Shown piece after piece: positions 7,221 to 13,854 of a stretch of DNA of 20,901 nt; the stretch's first letter is position 1; every line of letters starts with the position of its first letter. The notes under the pieces were generated by a model. That model was given only the letters and a program-made list of their open reading frames with translations, was not told the origin of the DNA and did not search any database. The stretch spans positions 1 through 20,901 of the IMG/VR virus record IMGVR_UViG_3300035681_000150; one strand, written 5' to 3'. Made by a program: the position numbers and the translations under genes. The stretch is from a virus.

Positions 7221-7889
7221 TCACATCTCCTTCGCTACTGCTAACCATTCGTCGGCATACTCCACGTTGCCCCAGTCTTTGAACCAAGGACCGCCACGAG
7301 TAAAGTGAACAGCCACGGGGTTCGGGCAGTCGTTCTTCGTATGCCACCCTTCCAAGTAGTTGTATGCAATCGGCAACGCACCGATGTGCGTCCCTGCCCA
7401 CTTCAGTTGATGCAAGTACATCCCAGTGCCGATGTTGACCTGCTCAAGTGTCAGCCCACATTTCACGCTCTCGTGACCGCAGTTGAACAACATCAGGCTC
7501 GACCAATTCTTGCGGGGGTATTGGTGTTGTACCGCACCGTCCATCTTGGTTGTCTCTTTCGGCTTGTACCTATGCTGTACCACCATGACAGGAACGCTCG
7601 GATCAGCGTAGTCCATGATCCCTGCAACGTCGCCTCGCCAGAGGAAATCACAGTCCATGAACAATGCCCACCCGCTGTATCCTGCAAGATACGGTACGAG
7701 GAAACGAGTGAAGGAGAACTCGGTGGAAGAGAGAGGGTCATGCTCCCGCCAGTACAATCCGCGCTCACGCATCTCATGCTGCTTGATCGGCTTGATGTCG
7801 AGCCATTCGGAAGAGTTCCTAGCCAATGACTCCCTGCACACCTGATATGCAATGTCCTCACGACTGTCCCAACCGATAAAGACTTTCAT
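7221..7889 (-). CDS. GT8-like glycosyltransferase (GT-A fold)
   Basis: A 222-aa protein opening MKVFIGWDSRED, with a central hydrophobic strand leading to FMDCDF (D79-C-D81), the metal-binding DxD of retaining GT-A glycosyltransferases of the GT8/GT32 type. The later segments WSSLMLFNCGH and FTRGGPWFKDW resemble the acceptor and C-terminal motifs of such enzymes. Donor and acceptor sugars are unknown. The start is the ATG at 7889, sharing one base with the upstream stop (TGATG), with SD GAGGTGG; the GTG at 7892 is less likely. It forms a cassette with the large glycosyltransferase fusion upstream and the methyltransferase beyond that. Confidence 0.82.
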   Translation of the reverse strand: MKVFIGWDSREDIAYQVCRESLARNSSEWLDIKPIKQHEMRERGLYWREHDPLSSTEFSFTRFLVPYLAGYSGWALFMDCDFLWRGDVAGIMDYADPSVPVMVVQHRYKPKETTKMDGAVQHQYPRKNWSSLMLFNCGHESVKCGLTLEQVNIGTGMYLHQLKWAGTHIGALPIAYNYLEGWHTKNDCPNPVAVHFTRGGPWFKDWGNVEYADEWLAVAKEM

Positions 7890-9760
7890 CACGCCACCTC
7901 AAACAACTTCTTTCGTGCCTCGCCCTTGAAGTGCAGGATCTTGGCATCGTCGGTCTTGTGTTCAGGTAAACAACCATACACAGATTCATGTATCTCGCTC
8001 ACCCGTTCGGGATACTTCTTGGCATAGATACGTAACGCTTCTTGATCGCCGTACCATTTGCGGAACTTCGGATCGAGCGCGTCGTAGATCGCCAGTAATT
8101 CCTTCCACACATGAACGCCTTCTGCCACAACAGTGCAGCCTACGTACGGGTACACCTCGTCAATCGTCTTGCCTTCGTACTCATCAAACCGTAGCCCCCG
8201 CTGCTCGACGTTGAAGATCGCGTCACGCTGAAACTCTCTTCGCAGGAACGCTACTTCGTTATGTCTTGGTAGCAAGTCTTTCACCACGATTTTGTCCTGC
8301 ACCAACATATCCGTATCCAAGTACATGGTGGGAAGGATTGAACTCACGTAGATCTCGGCATACGCCTTGATTCGGTGGTAGCACAACTCTTCCCGATTAA
8401 CTTCGCTCTCAACCCGGCGCGTGATGCCCATCACATCTGGTGTGGTCTTGTCCGTATACATCGTGATGAAAGCGTCAGGGTTGTGCCGTAGCAGCGACTT
8501 CACCATCTTCTGTGGCTGAGAGATGTCATCACCCACATGAAAGAAAGCAAAGTGGTTGTACGAGGGATCACGCAGCATGTACATCCGTTCCAACTCTTCC
8601 TTGACTTGGCGAACCTGCAAGTCCCACGGCGCGTTCATGTTCTCGCGCTGAAAAATCTTGACCTCGGGATACCACATACTGCGATACCCCTTGCGGTTAT
8701 TCCAATACCACAACTTGTTGGCATCGAGCAGCATGACAGGCTTACCCATCGCAGCGGCTAGATGCACGTTGGCATTCGATGGAGAAACAATTATGTCGCA
8801 CAACTCCATGAGCGCAGCGACGTTCTCCAAATCCAAGAAGGTGTCGATGTGCGTCGTGATCAGGTTCGGGTGAAAGTCCTTCGCCTCATCCTGTGGTTTG
8901 CCGTACTGAAGATTGATGAACACGGTGTCGGGGATGTCGAACAGCGACCTGAACCCTTCCAATCCCACAGACTTGTGCTCACCGATTGCAGGTGCAGTGC
9001 TTGCCCATGACAGGCCGATGATGCGTTTTTTCTCAAGCCCGAACTCTTTCCTGAGAAGGTTGACTCTATGTGGATCAGCTTTGATGTAACTCTCGCTGCG
9101 GCTCGGCAGGATGTCGTGCACACTGTTAATGAAGTATTTGCCAAGGCTTGCGATGGGGATGTGCGAGTCGTGATCCGACATCTTGACCTTGGCATTGTGC
9201 GGCAGGAACGTCACGTTCTCGGCCTTGCAGCCACGTTGCATCAGCGGAGCCAACCGCATATCAATCAAGACAACAACGGACTCGACCTCTTTTGCCAACG
9301 CCTCGATGAGCGATGCGTAGAGAATCTGATCACCGATGCCCTGCTCCGTCCACACAATCGGACGCTTCAAGCCAAGACCACGCTCCCACTGTGGATGGAT
9401 AGTAGAGATACGTGGGGAGTTAAAAGTCTTGCTACCCCATCGTCGCTCATAACCTTCCCACCCCGCTTTGAAGTCGCCCATCTGCAAAGCAAGCAAACCC
9501 AGAGTCCACCCCGTATCGTCGTTGGTCGGATCGAGACGATGTGCTAACTCAAAATACTTTCTCGCCGGTTGCCAACGGTGCATCTCCCAGTGACAACGCC
9601 CGGTCTGCAAAGCAGATGCGACAAGAGCAGGGTGAATCTGGTTGATGTTCTCAAGGATGCCGATAGCCTCGTCATACTTGCCTTCACCCGCCGCTGCCAA
9701 GCCTTTGTCAAAGATGGACTTCGCTGCATCTGCTAGGGTCTGCCCTTTCTTTTCACTCAC
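7889..9760 (-). CDS. TPR - GT-B glycosyltransferase - GT-A glycosyltransferase fusion
   Basis: A 623-aa multidomain protein. About 15-110: TPR-like helices (GKYDEAIGILENI, ARKYFELAHRLDPTN, MGDFKAGWEGYERRW). About 130-390: a GT-B domain of the GT9/GT41-like type, with EQGIGDQILYASLI near 139 and SPSNANVHLAAAMGKPVML near 326-344, the usual nucleotide-sugar site. About 400-623: a second, GT-A domain with MYLDTDML (D482-T-D484) and HFKGEARKK near the end. The start is the GTG at 9760, with GGGAGGG upstream and a 4-nt overlap with a small gene (GTGA). The in-frame ATG at 9817 would read through that gene and is less likely. Family knowledge suggests glycan transfer to cell-surface or virion components; the acceptor is unknown. 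Two catalytic domains plus TPR on one phage protein is unusual. Confidence 0.85.
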   Translation of the reverse strand: MSEKKGQTLADAAKSIFDKGLAAAGEGKYDEAIGILENINQIHPALVASALQTGRCHWEMHRWQPARKYFELAHRLDPTNDDTGWTLGLLALQMGDFKAGWEGYERRWGSKTFNSPRISTIHPQWERGLGLKRPIVWTEQGIGDQILYASLIEALAKEVESVVVLIDMRLAPLMQRGCKAENVTFLPHNAKVKMSDHDSHIPIASLGKYFINSVHDILPSRSESYIKADPHRVNLLRKEFGLEKKRIIGLSWASTAPAIGEHKSVGLEGFRSLFDIPDTVFINLQYGKPQDEAKDFHPNLITTHIDTFLDLENVAALMELCDIIVSPSNANVHLAAAMGKPVMLLDANKLWYWNNRKGYRSMWYPEVKIFQRENMNAPWDLQVRQVKEELERMYMLRDPSYNHFAFFHVGDDISQPQKMVKSLLRHNPDAFITMYTDKTTPDVMGITRRVESEVNREELCYHRIKAYAEIYVSSILPTMYLDTDMLVQDKIVVKDLLPRHNEVAFLRREFQRDAIFNVEQRGLRFDEYEGKTIDEVYPYVGCTVVAEGVHVWKELLAIYDALDPKFRKWYGDQEALRIYAKKYPERVSEIHESVYGCLPEHKTDDAKILHFKGEARKKLFEVA

Positions 9761-9873
9761 CAGTAATCCCTCCCACCACGCTTTGCTCCCCATGCAGGGG
9801 GCGGCACGTGTGCCCATTCTTTCCTGCGAAACTCATCCGCACGTTTAAAGAAACCCAGTATCCACTTGATCAT
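9757..9873 (-). CDS. Small basic/aromatic protein, 38 aa
   Basis: An ATG at 9873 with AAGGG 8 nt upstream opens MIKWILGFFKRADEFRRKEW and ends in a Pro/Gly/Arg/aromatic tail (PPPAWGAKRGGRDYW). It is joined on both sides by 4-nt overlaps: its ATG contains the stop of the 22-codon gene upstream, and its TGA overlaps the GTG of the big glycosyltransferase. The short hydrophobic N-terminus could be an amphipathic membrane anchor. No family recognised. Coupling and SD make it a credible gene. Confidence 0.65.
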   Translation of the reverse strand: MIKWILGFFKRADEFRRKEWAHVPPPAWGAKRGGRDYW

Positions 9874-9938
9874 GGTTGTGCCCTTAACATGTTGTCAGAA
9901 CGAGTTAATAGTTCTACCGGTTCATTAACATGACCCAT
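9870..9938 (-). CDS. Micro-gene, 22 aa
   Basis: A perfect SD (AGGAGG, 7 nt spacing) precedes an ATG at 9938 that shares one base with the methyltransferase stop (TGATG). The 22 codons (opening MGHVNEPVELLTRSDNM) end in a TGA that overlaps the next ATG (ATGA). The precision of both joints argues for translation, either as a micro-protein or as a coupling device that carries ribosomes to the 38-aa gene. Confidence 0.5.
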   Translation of the reverse strand: MGHVNEPVELLTRSDNMLRAQP

Positions 9939-10579
9939 CACACAGCCTCCTGCGGCACAAACTGCAACAAGGTGAACGGGAGTGATACCGCCGTCTTCCT
10001 GTCTTCACGTGGGTAGATCAGTACTCGGTTCGCACCATCCAACATCATCGCGTTGACCACACCCTTCTCGATGCCTTCAAAGTCGTCGAACACAAAGATA
10101 GTCTGGTCATGAATGATCTTCGGGAAGTATTGGAAGTCCTCTTGCTGCAACCGACCGTCCAGATACAGCAAGTCCACGTTGACCTTCTTATCGGCCAAGT
10201 CCTTGAACATATCTGTCGATGATGTCTTCGGGTATTGATGGATATGAAACGGTAGGTTGAGCTTGATGTCGTTCGACACATCGCAGGTGTAGATATCTAC
10301 CTCTCCTTTGCAAGCTTCATACATCACGGTCGTCGATACACCGATAAACGTACCCACCTCGGCAATGACCTTTGGCTGAAAGAACTTCGCCAACTTGTAC
10401 AACTCAACCGCATCGTCATACGGGACTGACCCGGTATTGTAGTCTGCATCAGCACGCAGCTTCTGCTGATCCTCAACAATCTTCTCAATGACCTCGTACG
10501 GGTAGTCATCCACCCGCTCATCTACGATGCCCCAGAAGATGTTACTGAATCGTTGCCGTCCAATCTGTACCGGGTTCAT
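9938..10579 (-). CDS. Class I SAM-dependent methyltransferase
   Basis: A 213-aa protein with a Rossmann-type methyltransferase core: motif I VIAEVGTFIGVSTT (E74, G76, G80), acidic motif II YTCD (D100), then YLDGRLQQEDF (D141) and FVFDDFEGI (D165, D166). This order resembles the Methyltransf_24 group and related small-molecule or sugar-modifying enzymes, with acidic residues that could bind a metal. It sits upstream of the glycosyltransferases and is coupled to them by the micro-gene, so glycan methylation is a reasonable guess. The start ATG at 10579 overlaps the preceding stop (ATGA), with GAGGG upstream. Confidence 0.82.
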   Translation of the reverse strand: MNPVQIGRQRFSNIFWGIVDERVDDYPYEVIEKIVEDQQKLRADADYNTGSVPYDDAVELYKLAKFFQPKVIAEVGTFIGVSTTVMYEACKGEVDIYTCDVSNDIKLNLPFHIHQYPKTSSTDMFKDLADKKVNVDLLYLDGRLQQEDFQYFPKIIHDQTIFVFDDFEGIEKGVVNAMMLDGANRVLIYPREDRKTAVSLPFTLLQFVPQEAV

Positions 10580-11079
10580 ACACTTGCCCTCACTTCGTCC
10601 TTCTTACTCTCAACTGGTTGGAACTTGGTCTCGACCTTGGCTACAGCATCCCACACTTCGGACAACTCAATGAGAGTGTCGTACTTGCGGCGGCAGGCTC
10701 GTAGCTCAATGAGTGCGGTCTGAATCAGGTTCAACCGCAACGCCTCGTCGTTCATCACATCGTTGATGTGGCGGTAGCCGGGAAAACCCGACCCCGCCTT
10801 GCGATCCTCGATGAGAGAGACTAACGCTCGCACCGGAGGTTTCTGATCGTCAACTGGCTTGAGCACGAAGAGTCGAATGATGCGAGAGGCATAGTCGAGC
10901 CGTGCCTTCTCTGCCGCAGTCTTCTCATTCCACAATCCTTGCCGGTCGAAGTCTTCCCAGAGTGCCGAGTCCGGGTTCGCACGAGCGAAGTTGACGATGT
11001 GTTCCTGTTTGAGAAGCCCCCCGTGTGATACACGGAGGGTGTCCAGTTCTTCATTAATCCGATCACGCAGCGAGGACAT
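10576..11079 (-). CDS. Conserved phage protein, helical, unknown function
   Basis: A 167-aa, mostly alpha-helical protein (MSSLRDRINEELDTL, ALRLNLIQTALIELRACRRKY). The start ATG at 11079 has AGGAGAGG upstream and lies 17 nt inside the end of the RAMP-like gene. The centre (EDRKAGSGFPGYRHINDVMND) is a loop-like region with conserved-looking Gly, Pro and Asp. It resembles proteins I recall next to the same upstream gene in other phages, which suggests the two proteins act together. No enzyme motif seen. Confidence 0.78.
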   Translation of the reverse strand: MSSLRDRINEELDTLRVSHGGLLKQEHIVNFARANPDSALWEDFDRQGLWNEKTAAEKARLDYASRIIRLFVLKPVDDQKPPVRALVSLIEDRKAGSGFPGYRHINDVMNDEALRLNLIQTALIELRACRRKYDTLIELSEVWDAVAKVETKFQPVESKKDEVRASV

Positions 11080-11722
11080 CTGTCACCTCTCCTTGAATGT
11101 CAAACAAACCCCAACCCATGCCCGCAGAATTCTTCGAATCCGGTCGGCCTTCACCGATCCCGACTTGCTGACCTACGCGCATCATCAGGTTGATGATGTC
11201 ATTGTGCGAGAACATATCTGCGTCGTACCGCACACGCACCGTCATCTTCCATTGCTTCCACATCGGACGCACACGGATATCGACAGACCCGTTATCGTTT
11301 CTAGCATACGTCGTGTGACGGTTCGGCTCGCCATAGATGCGAACCAACGGAGTCTCATCATCAATGTCATACCCGTCCGCGAGTACGAACGCAGCGAGCT
11401 TTGCATGGGTCATCTTGTACCCGACCGTACGACAGGCCGAGACCATTGCGTTTCTGAATGCACCTGCTGGCACACCGATCCAACCCTCACGGGTCATGTG
11501 CATCGCGCCCATGTAGACCTCATCAAAATCCTTCGGGTCACGCTTCTTCTTACCCTTTGCTTGCGAACCTTCCTTCTGCGTCTGGATGATTTGGTTCCGC
11601 GCCTTCTGCGAGAACTTGTTCATCACCAACGGAGCCGCGCCCGCAATGTTGATCTCTGCAATCCGAAACTTCGGAGCCGGGATCTCTACCTTCTCTACCT
11701 TTGTACCTTCTTTCGTAGCCAC
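11063..11722 (-). CDS. Conserved phage protein with RAMP-like sequence features
   Basis: 219 aa from a GTG at 11722 with AGGAG 9-10 nt upstream. Seen: an N-terminal strand then APLVMNKFS (30-38), a Lys-rich loop (55-62), GVPAGAFRNAMVSACR (83-98) and a Gly-rich end GIGEGRPDSKNSAGMGWG (188-205). The order PLxMN, PAGxFRNAxxSA, then a Gly-rich SAGMGWG loop is similar to RAMP-superfamily (Cas7/Csm3-like) proteins, which bind RNA through a ferredoxin-like fold. That is my inference, not a demonstrated match. It lies directly downstream of the pentamer array and upstream of its probable partner at 10576-11079. Confidence 0.8.
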   Translation of the reverse strand: MATKEGTKVEKVEIPAPKFRIAEINIAGAAPLVMNKFSQKARNQIIQTQKEGSQAKGKKKRDPKDFDEVYMGAMHMTREGWIGVPAGAFRNAMVSACRTVGYKMTHAKLAAFVLADGYDIDDETPLVRIYGEPNRHTTYARNDNGSVDIRVRPMWKQWKMTVRVRYDADMFSHNDIINLMMRVGQQVGIGEGRPDSKNSAGMGWGLFDIQGEVTDVLAA

Positions 11723-11736
11723 TTTAGTTTCTCCTA

Positions 11737-11784
11737 GTTAATTGATTAAACACACTCAAACTATTCAACACACTCAACACTCAA
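11737..11784 (-). promoter_or_regulatory. Leader with inverted repeat and three ACACTCAA repeats
   Basis: On the plus strand ACACTCAA occurs at 11752-11759, 11770-11777 and 11777-11784, and GTTAATTGATTAAAC at 11737-11751 is an imperfect inverted repeat (5 of 7 pairs). The latter resembles the inverted repeats found after the promoters at 13.4 and 15.2 kb. No convincing -35/-10 pair is visible here. It may be a regulator-binding leader for the RAMP-like gene. Confidence 0.4.
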
Positions 11785-11805
11785 TAAGTCCGATCCATAC
11801 CGGGA

Positions 11806-12487
11806 CTTACCAAACCGTGCCACACCTAGCGTTGCCTGCGATGCCTCACCTCGCTTCGCCTCACCTTGCCTGACCGCGCCGTGCCTGCGATGCAGAACCA
11901 CACCTTGCCAAACCGAGCCATACCTGCGATGCCTTACCAGACCTTGCCCGATCTGGCCTCACCTAACCTCGCCTGCGATGCCTTACTAAACCTAACCGCG
12001 CCACACCGTACCAAGCCGAGCCTGCGATGCCTAACCAGACGCTGCGGGAACATACCGCGCCTAGCCAAACCTGCCTTGCCTCTCGCCGCCTGACCAAACG
12101 ACCCTGCGCCTCGCCTCGCCTGCGTTGCCTTACCAAACCTAACCTCACCCCGCCATACCCAGCCTAACCATGCCTGCGTTGCCTTACCAAACCCAACCTC
12201 GCCACACCTATCCATGCCTGCCTTGCCTCTCGCCGCAGAGCCAAACCAGTACGCACCTCGCCTCGCCATGCCTGCGATACCAAACCGTGCCCATCCACAC
12301 CTCGCCATGCCTGCGATGCCCTACCTTACCCAGCGTTGCCGGATCGCGCCGCGCCCGACCTTGCGAGACCGTGCCTCGCCATGCCTGCGATACCAGACCA
12401 GACCGTACCTTGCCCAACCTTCCCGAGCCGTGCCTGCCATGCCTAGTCGAGCGCAACTGCGCGATACCCGACCGAGCCTGACCTGCC
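11806..12487. repeat. Phase-locked pentanucleotide array (NNRCC)n with 4-nt register markers
   Basis: On the plus strand CC recurs every 5 bp for about 680 bp. The base before CC is nearly always a purine and the first two bases are free, so the sense (minus) strand reads GGYNN repeats. At intervals a 4-mer, TGCG or TGCC, replaces a pentamer, usually as CCTGCGATGCC. These 4-mers start at 11837, 11886, 11925, 11974, 12023, 12072, 12121, 12175, 12219, 12273, 12312, 12386, 12435 and 12484. Spacings are 49, 39, 49, 49, 49, 49, 49, 54, 44, 54, 39, 74, 49 and 49 minus none repeated beyond the 13 intervals listed by the positions: every interval equals 5n+4. A 19-bp block containing CTCTCGCCGC recurs 147 bp apart (12071 and 12218), three 49-bp units. 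It begins directly after the DUF3310 stop codon. Open frames inside it are by-products of a stop-poor repeat. Confidence 0.93.
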
Positions 12488-12488
12488 A

Positions 12489-12791
12489 CTACGCCCGTTT
12501 TCTCCGGGCAATCTCCCTCTTCAAATAAAACTCTGCTTTCTCCAAGTCCTGAACCGGATCGACACCGACCTTCTTGCCCGCTCGAACAACGTACTTCACA
12601 ACGTTGAACAGGTACGCATTCTCAGTCAGCCCCTTCGCCTCTGCGAAGTCGATGAAATCAATTCCACCCGCTTTGTAATGCGGCGGGTTGTTCACAAGAT
12701 CAGCTTCCCGATCTTTAATTTTGTCGAGCGCAGCGAGCGTAGCTTTCATCTCCTGCACCGAATCTAAAAGTCTCGACGGCTTTCTACTCAT
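12489..12791 (-). CDS. DUF3310 family protein
   Basis: A 100-aa protein with the DUF3310 core: VNNPPHYKAGGIDFIDFAEAKG near residues 37-58, then YLFNVVKYVVRAGKK and ending in FYLKREIARRK. The family is common in phages and of uncertain activity (sometimes labelled nucleotide kinase-like). The ATG at 12791 is chosen over a TTG at 12797. AGGAG lies about 10 nt before the ATG, and the start falls inside the VRR-NUC gene's end (8-nt overlap). The pentamer array begins immediately after its stop. Confidence 0.85.
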   Translation of the reverse strand: MSRKPSRLLDSVQEMKATLAALDKIKDREADLVNNPPHYKAGGIDFIDFAEAKGLTENAYLFNVVKYVVRAGKKVGVDPVQDLEKAEFYLKREIARRKRA

Positions 12792-13068
12792 GTCCAAACA
12801 ACTCCTTTAGTTGATCCACGTTCGTCTCATCAATGACGAGGGCGAGTCCGCCCGCATCTCGAATCCTTTGCATCGCTGCTTCTTGCAGCGCGGTGGGCTT
12901 GTTCTTCCCTGCCTTACACTCAATGGCCGCGAACGCACCCTGATAACACACGAGAAAGTCCGGTGTACCACTCAACCCATACCCACCTGTCGCGGGCATC
13001 GCGTAGTAACAACCCATCTCGGTCAGGTACTTCTTGACCTTCTGTTTGACTTTGCCTTCTGGTGTCAT
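12784..13068 (-). CDS. VRR-NUC domain nuclease
   Basis: A 94-aa single-domain PD-(D/E)XK nuclease: an N-terminal helix (EGKVKQKVKKYLTEMGC), then GYGLSGTPDFLV (D37), AFAAIECKAG (E50, K52) and TALQEAAMQRI (Q62), the full VRR-NUC set. This family acts on branched or structured DNA and in phages is thought to resolve replication or recombination intermediates. The ATG at 13068 has only a weak SD. It lies 53 nt downstream of the 13122-13355 gene, separated by a terminator hairpin. It overlaps DUF3310, a pairing common in phages. Confidence 0.88.
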   Translation of the reverse strand: MTPEGKVKQKVKKYLTEMGCYYAMPATGGYGLSGTPDFLVCYQGAFAAIECKAGKNKPTALQEAAMQRIRDAGGLALVIDETNVDQLKELFGHE

Positions 13069-13084
13069 CGTGTTTATCTAGGTT

Positions 13085-13115
13085 CAAAAGAGGGGGCGAG
13101 TTCGCACCCGCCCCC
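13085..13115 (-). terminator. Intrinsic terminator
   Basis: Reading leftward: GGGGGCG, a 10-nt loop containing GGTGCGAAC, CGCCCCC, then TCTTTT. It follows the stop of the 77-aa gene by 6 nt. The short T-tract may allow some read-through to the VRR-NUC gene, which has no obvious promoter of its own. Confidence 0.7.
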
Positions 13116-13121
13116 ACGCGG

Positions 13122-13355
13122 TTAGTGCATATTCTTAATGCTGAATCGTCGGCCTTTCTCAATATCAATGACTAAATAATCTTTGGCGGCTTTCTCCGAG
13201 ATCACATCGAAGTACTTCCAGTACCAATCCAATATGTCCTGCATATCATTCGCCACACAAAGCAAGTCATCGTTCCTCTGGGCGACGATGAGATAACGAT
13301 AGCCCGCAGGTACGTCGTACTTCTTGATGAGGTTTTCTTTGGTGAGGTTAGTCAT
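13122..13355 (-). CDS. Small phage protein, unknown; first gene after a strong promoter
   Basis: A 77-aa protein opening MTNLTKENLIKKYDVPAGYRYL, with an aromatic middle (ILDWYWKYFDVI) and a basic end. The ATG at 13355 has GGAGAAA 5 nt upstream. Further in-frame sequence to 13391 runs into the operator and is rejected. It is the only gene between the consensus promoter at 13405-13433 and the terminator at 13085-13115, so it may be made as a single-gene transcript. No family recognised; a host-takeover role would fit its promoter but is speculation. Confidence 0.75.
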   Translation of the reverse strand: MTNLTKENLIKKYDVPAGYRYLIVAQRNDDLLCVANDMQDILDWYWKYFDVISEKAAKDYLVIDIEKGRRFSIKNMH

Positions 13356-13380
13356 GTGCTTTCTCCGATTAGTTATAGTC

Positions 13381-13397
13381 GGTTGAACCATTCAACC
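13381..13397. promoter_or_regulatory. Perfect 17-bp inverted repeat at the expected transcription start (operator)
   Basis: GGTTGAA and TTCAACC arms around a 3-nt centre, ending 7 nt after the -10 box of the promoter at 13405-13433. It is either an operator for a dimeric repressor, or a 5'-terminal hairpin stabilising the mRNA. The promoter at 15247-15275 has a similar element in the same place. Confidence 0.65.
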
Positions 13398-13404
13398 GGA
13401 GCAT

Positions 13405-13433
13405 AGTATAACATAGCTTTACTAATTAGTCAA
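13405..13433 (-). promoter_or_regulatory. Sigma70-type promoter
   Basis: Minus-strand -35 TTGACT (13428-13433) and -10 TATACT (13405-13410) with an exact 17-bp, AT-rich spacer. This is the best promoter match seen in the window. It would drive the 13122-13355 gene and possibly the genes beyond. Confidence 0.82.
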
Positions 13434-13460
13434 GCCCCTCATTCTTTGATCGAACCTCAA

Positions 13461-13655
13461 TCACTCCTCATCACAACGTCTTTCGTAGTCGATCCCGCGT
13501 TCCCGGCACATATGCTGAAGTGTGACGAACGGCTGATGAACCAAGCCATAGAACCCGTACTTCAAAACTGTTTTGTACCGCTCGTGAATGTCATCCGGGT
13601 GTAGATACAACTCGTAGTCGAGTATCGCTTGCACCATCTCTTTGTCGTTCATCAT
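13461..13655 (-). CDS. Small phage protein, unknown
   Basis: A 64-aa acidic protein opening MMNDKEMVQAILDYELYLHP, with KYGFYGLVHQPFVTLQHMC and an ERGIDYERR tail. The ATG at 13655 has the GAGGTGCGAGCC leader also used by neighbours, and that leader contains the TGA of the preceding gene. It is the last gene of the small-gene run before the promoter at 13.4 kb. No family recognised. Confidence 0.7.
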   Translation of the reverse strand: MMNDKEMVQAILDYELYLHPDDIHERYKTVLKYGFYGLVHQPFVTLQHMCRERGIDYERRCDEE

Positions 13656-13665
13656 GGCTCGCACC

Positions 13666-13845
13666 TCAAAAAGGAAAGTATTCACGCGGTTGTTTCGGTT
13701 CTTCGAGCGGGAGTTCTAATTGCCGCGTGATCTGGCGAGGTCTGCACCACCACTCGCGTAGCTCGTACAACTCCAGATCGATGTCATACTCGTTGTCACC
13801 CTTGACCGGGATAACCCAGTCGTTCCGTAATTCAAATGTTTTCAC
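13666..13845 (-). CDS. Small phage protein with GTG start, unknown
   Basis: A 59-aa gene fills what would otherwise be a gap. GTG at 13845 with the leader GAGGTGCGAAC, opening MKTFELRNDWVIPVKGDNEY, then YELREWWCRPRQITRQLELP and a Pro-rich, aromatic end (EYFPF). Its TGA lies within the SD of the next gene. Frame, SD and spacing all match the neighbouring small genes. No family recognised. Confidence 0.7.
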   Translation of the reverse strand: MKTFELRNDWVIPVKGDNEYDIDLELYELREWWCRPRQITRQLELPLEEPKQPREYFPF

Positions 13846-13854
13846 GTTCGCACC

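Noticed and set aside
10991-11737. 248-aa plus-strand ORF
   Set aside because: It lies antisense to two well-supported minus-strand genes and has His/Arg-rich shadow composition.
11934-12308. Open frames of about 90-125 codons inside the pentamer array, both strands
   Set aside because: A stop-poor 5-bp repeat opens several frames at once, giving low-complexity Arg/Gly or Pro/Ala peptides with no SD; the DNA or RNA pattern is the feature.
11806-12487. CRISPR array
   Set aside because: The 49-bp periodicity suggests one, but only 9-11 bp recur and the intervening sequence follows the same NNRCC rule rather than being unique spacers; no cas1/cas2 present.
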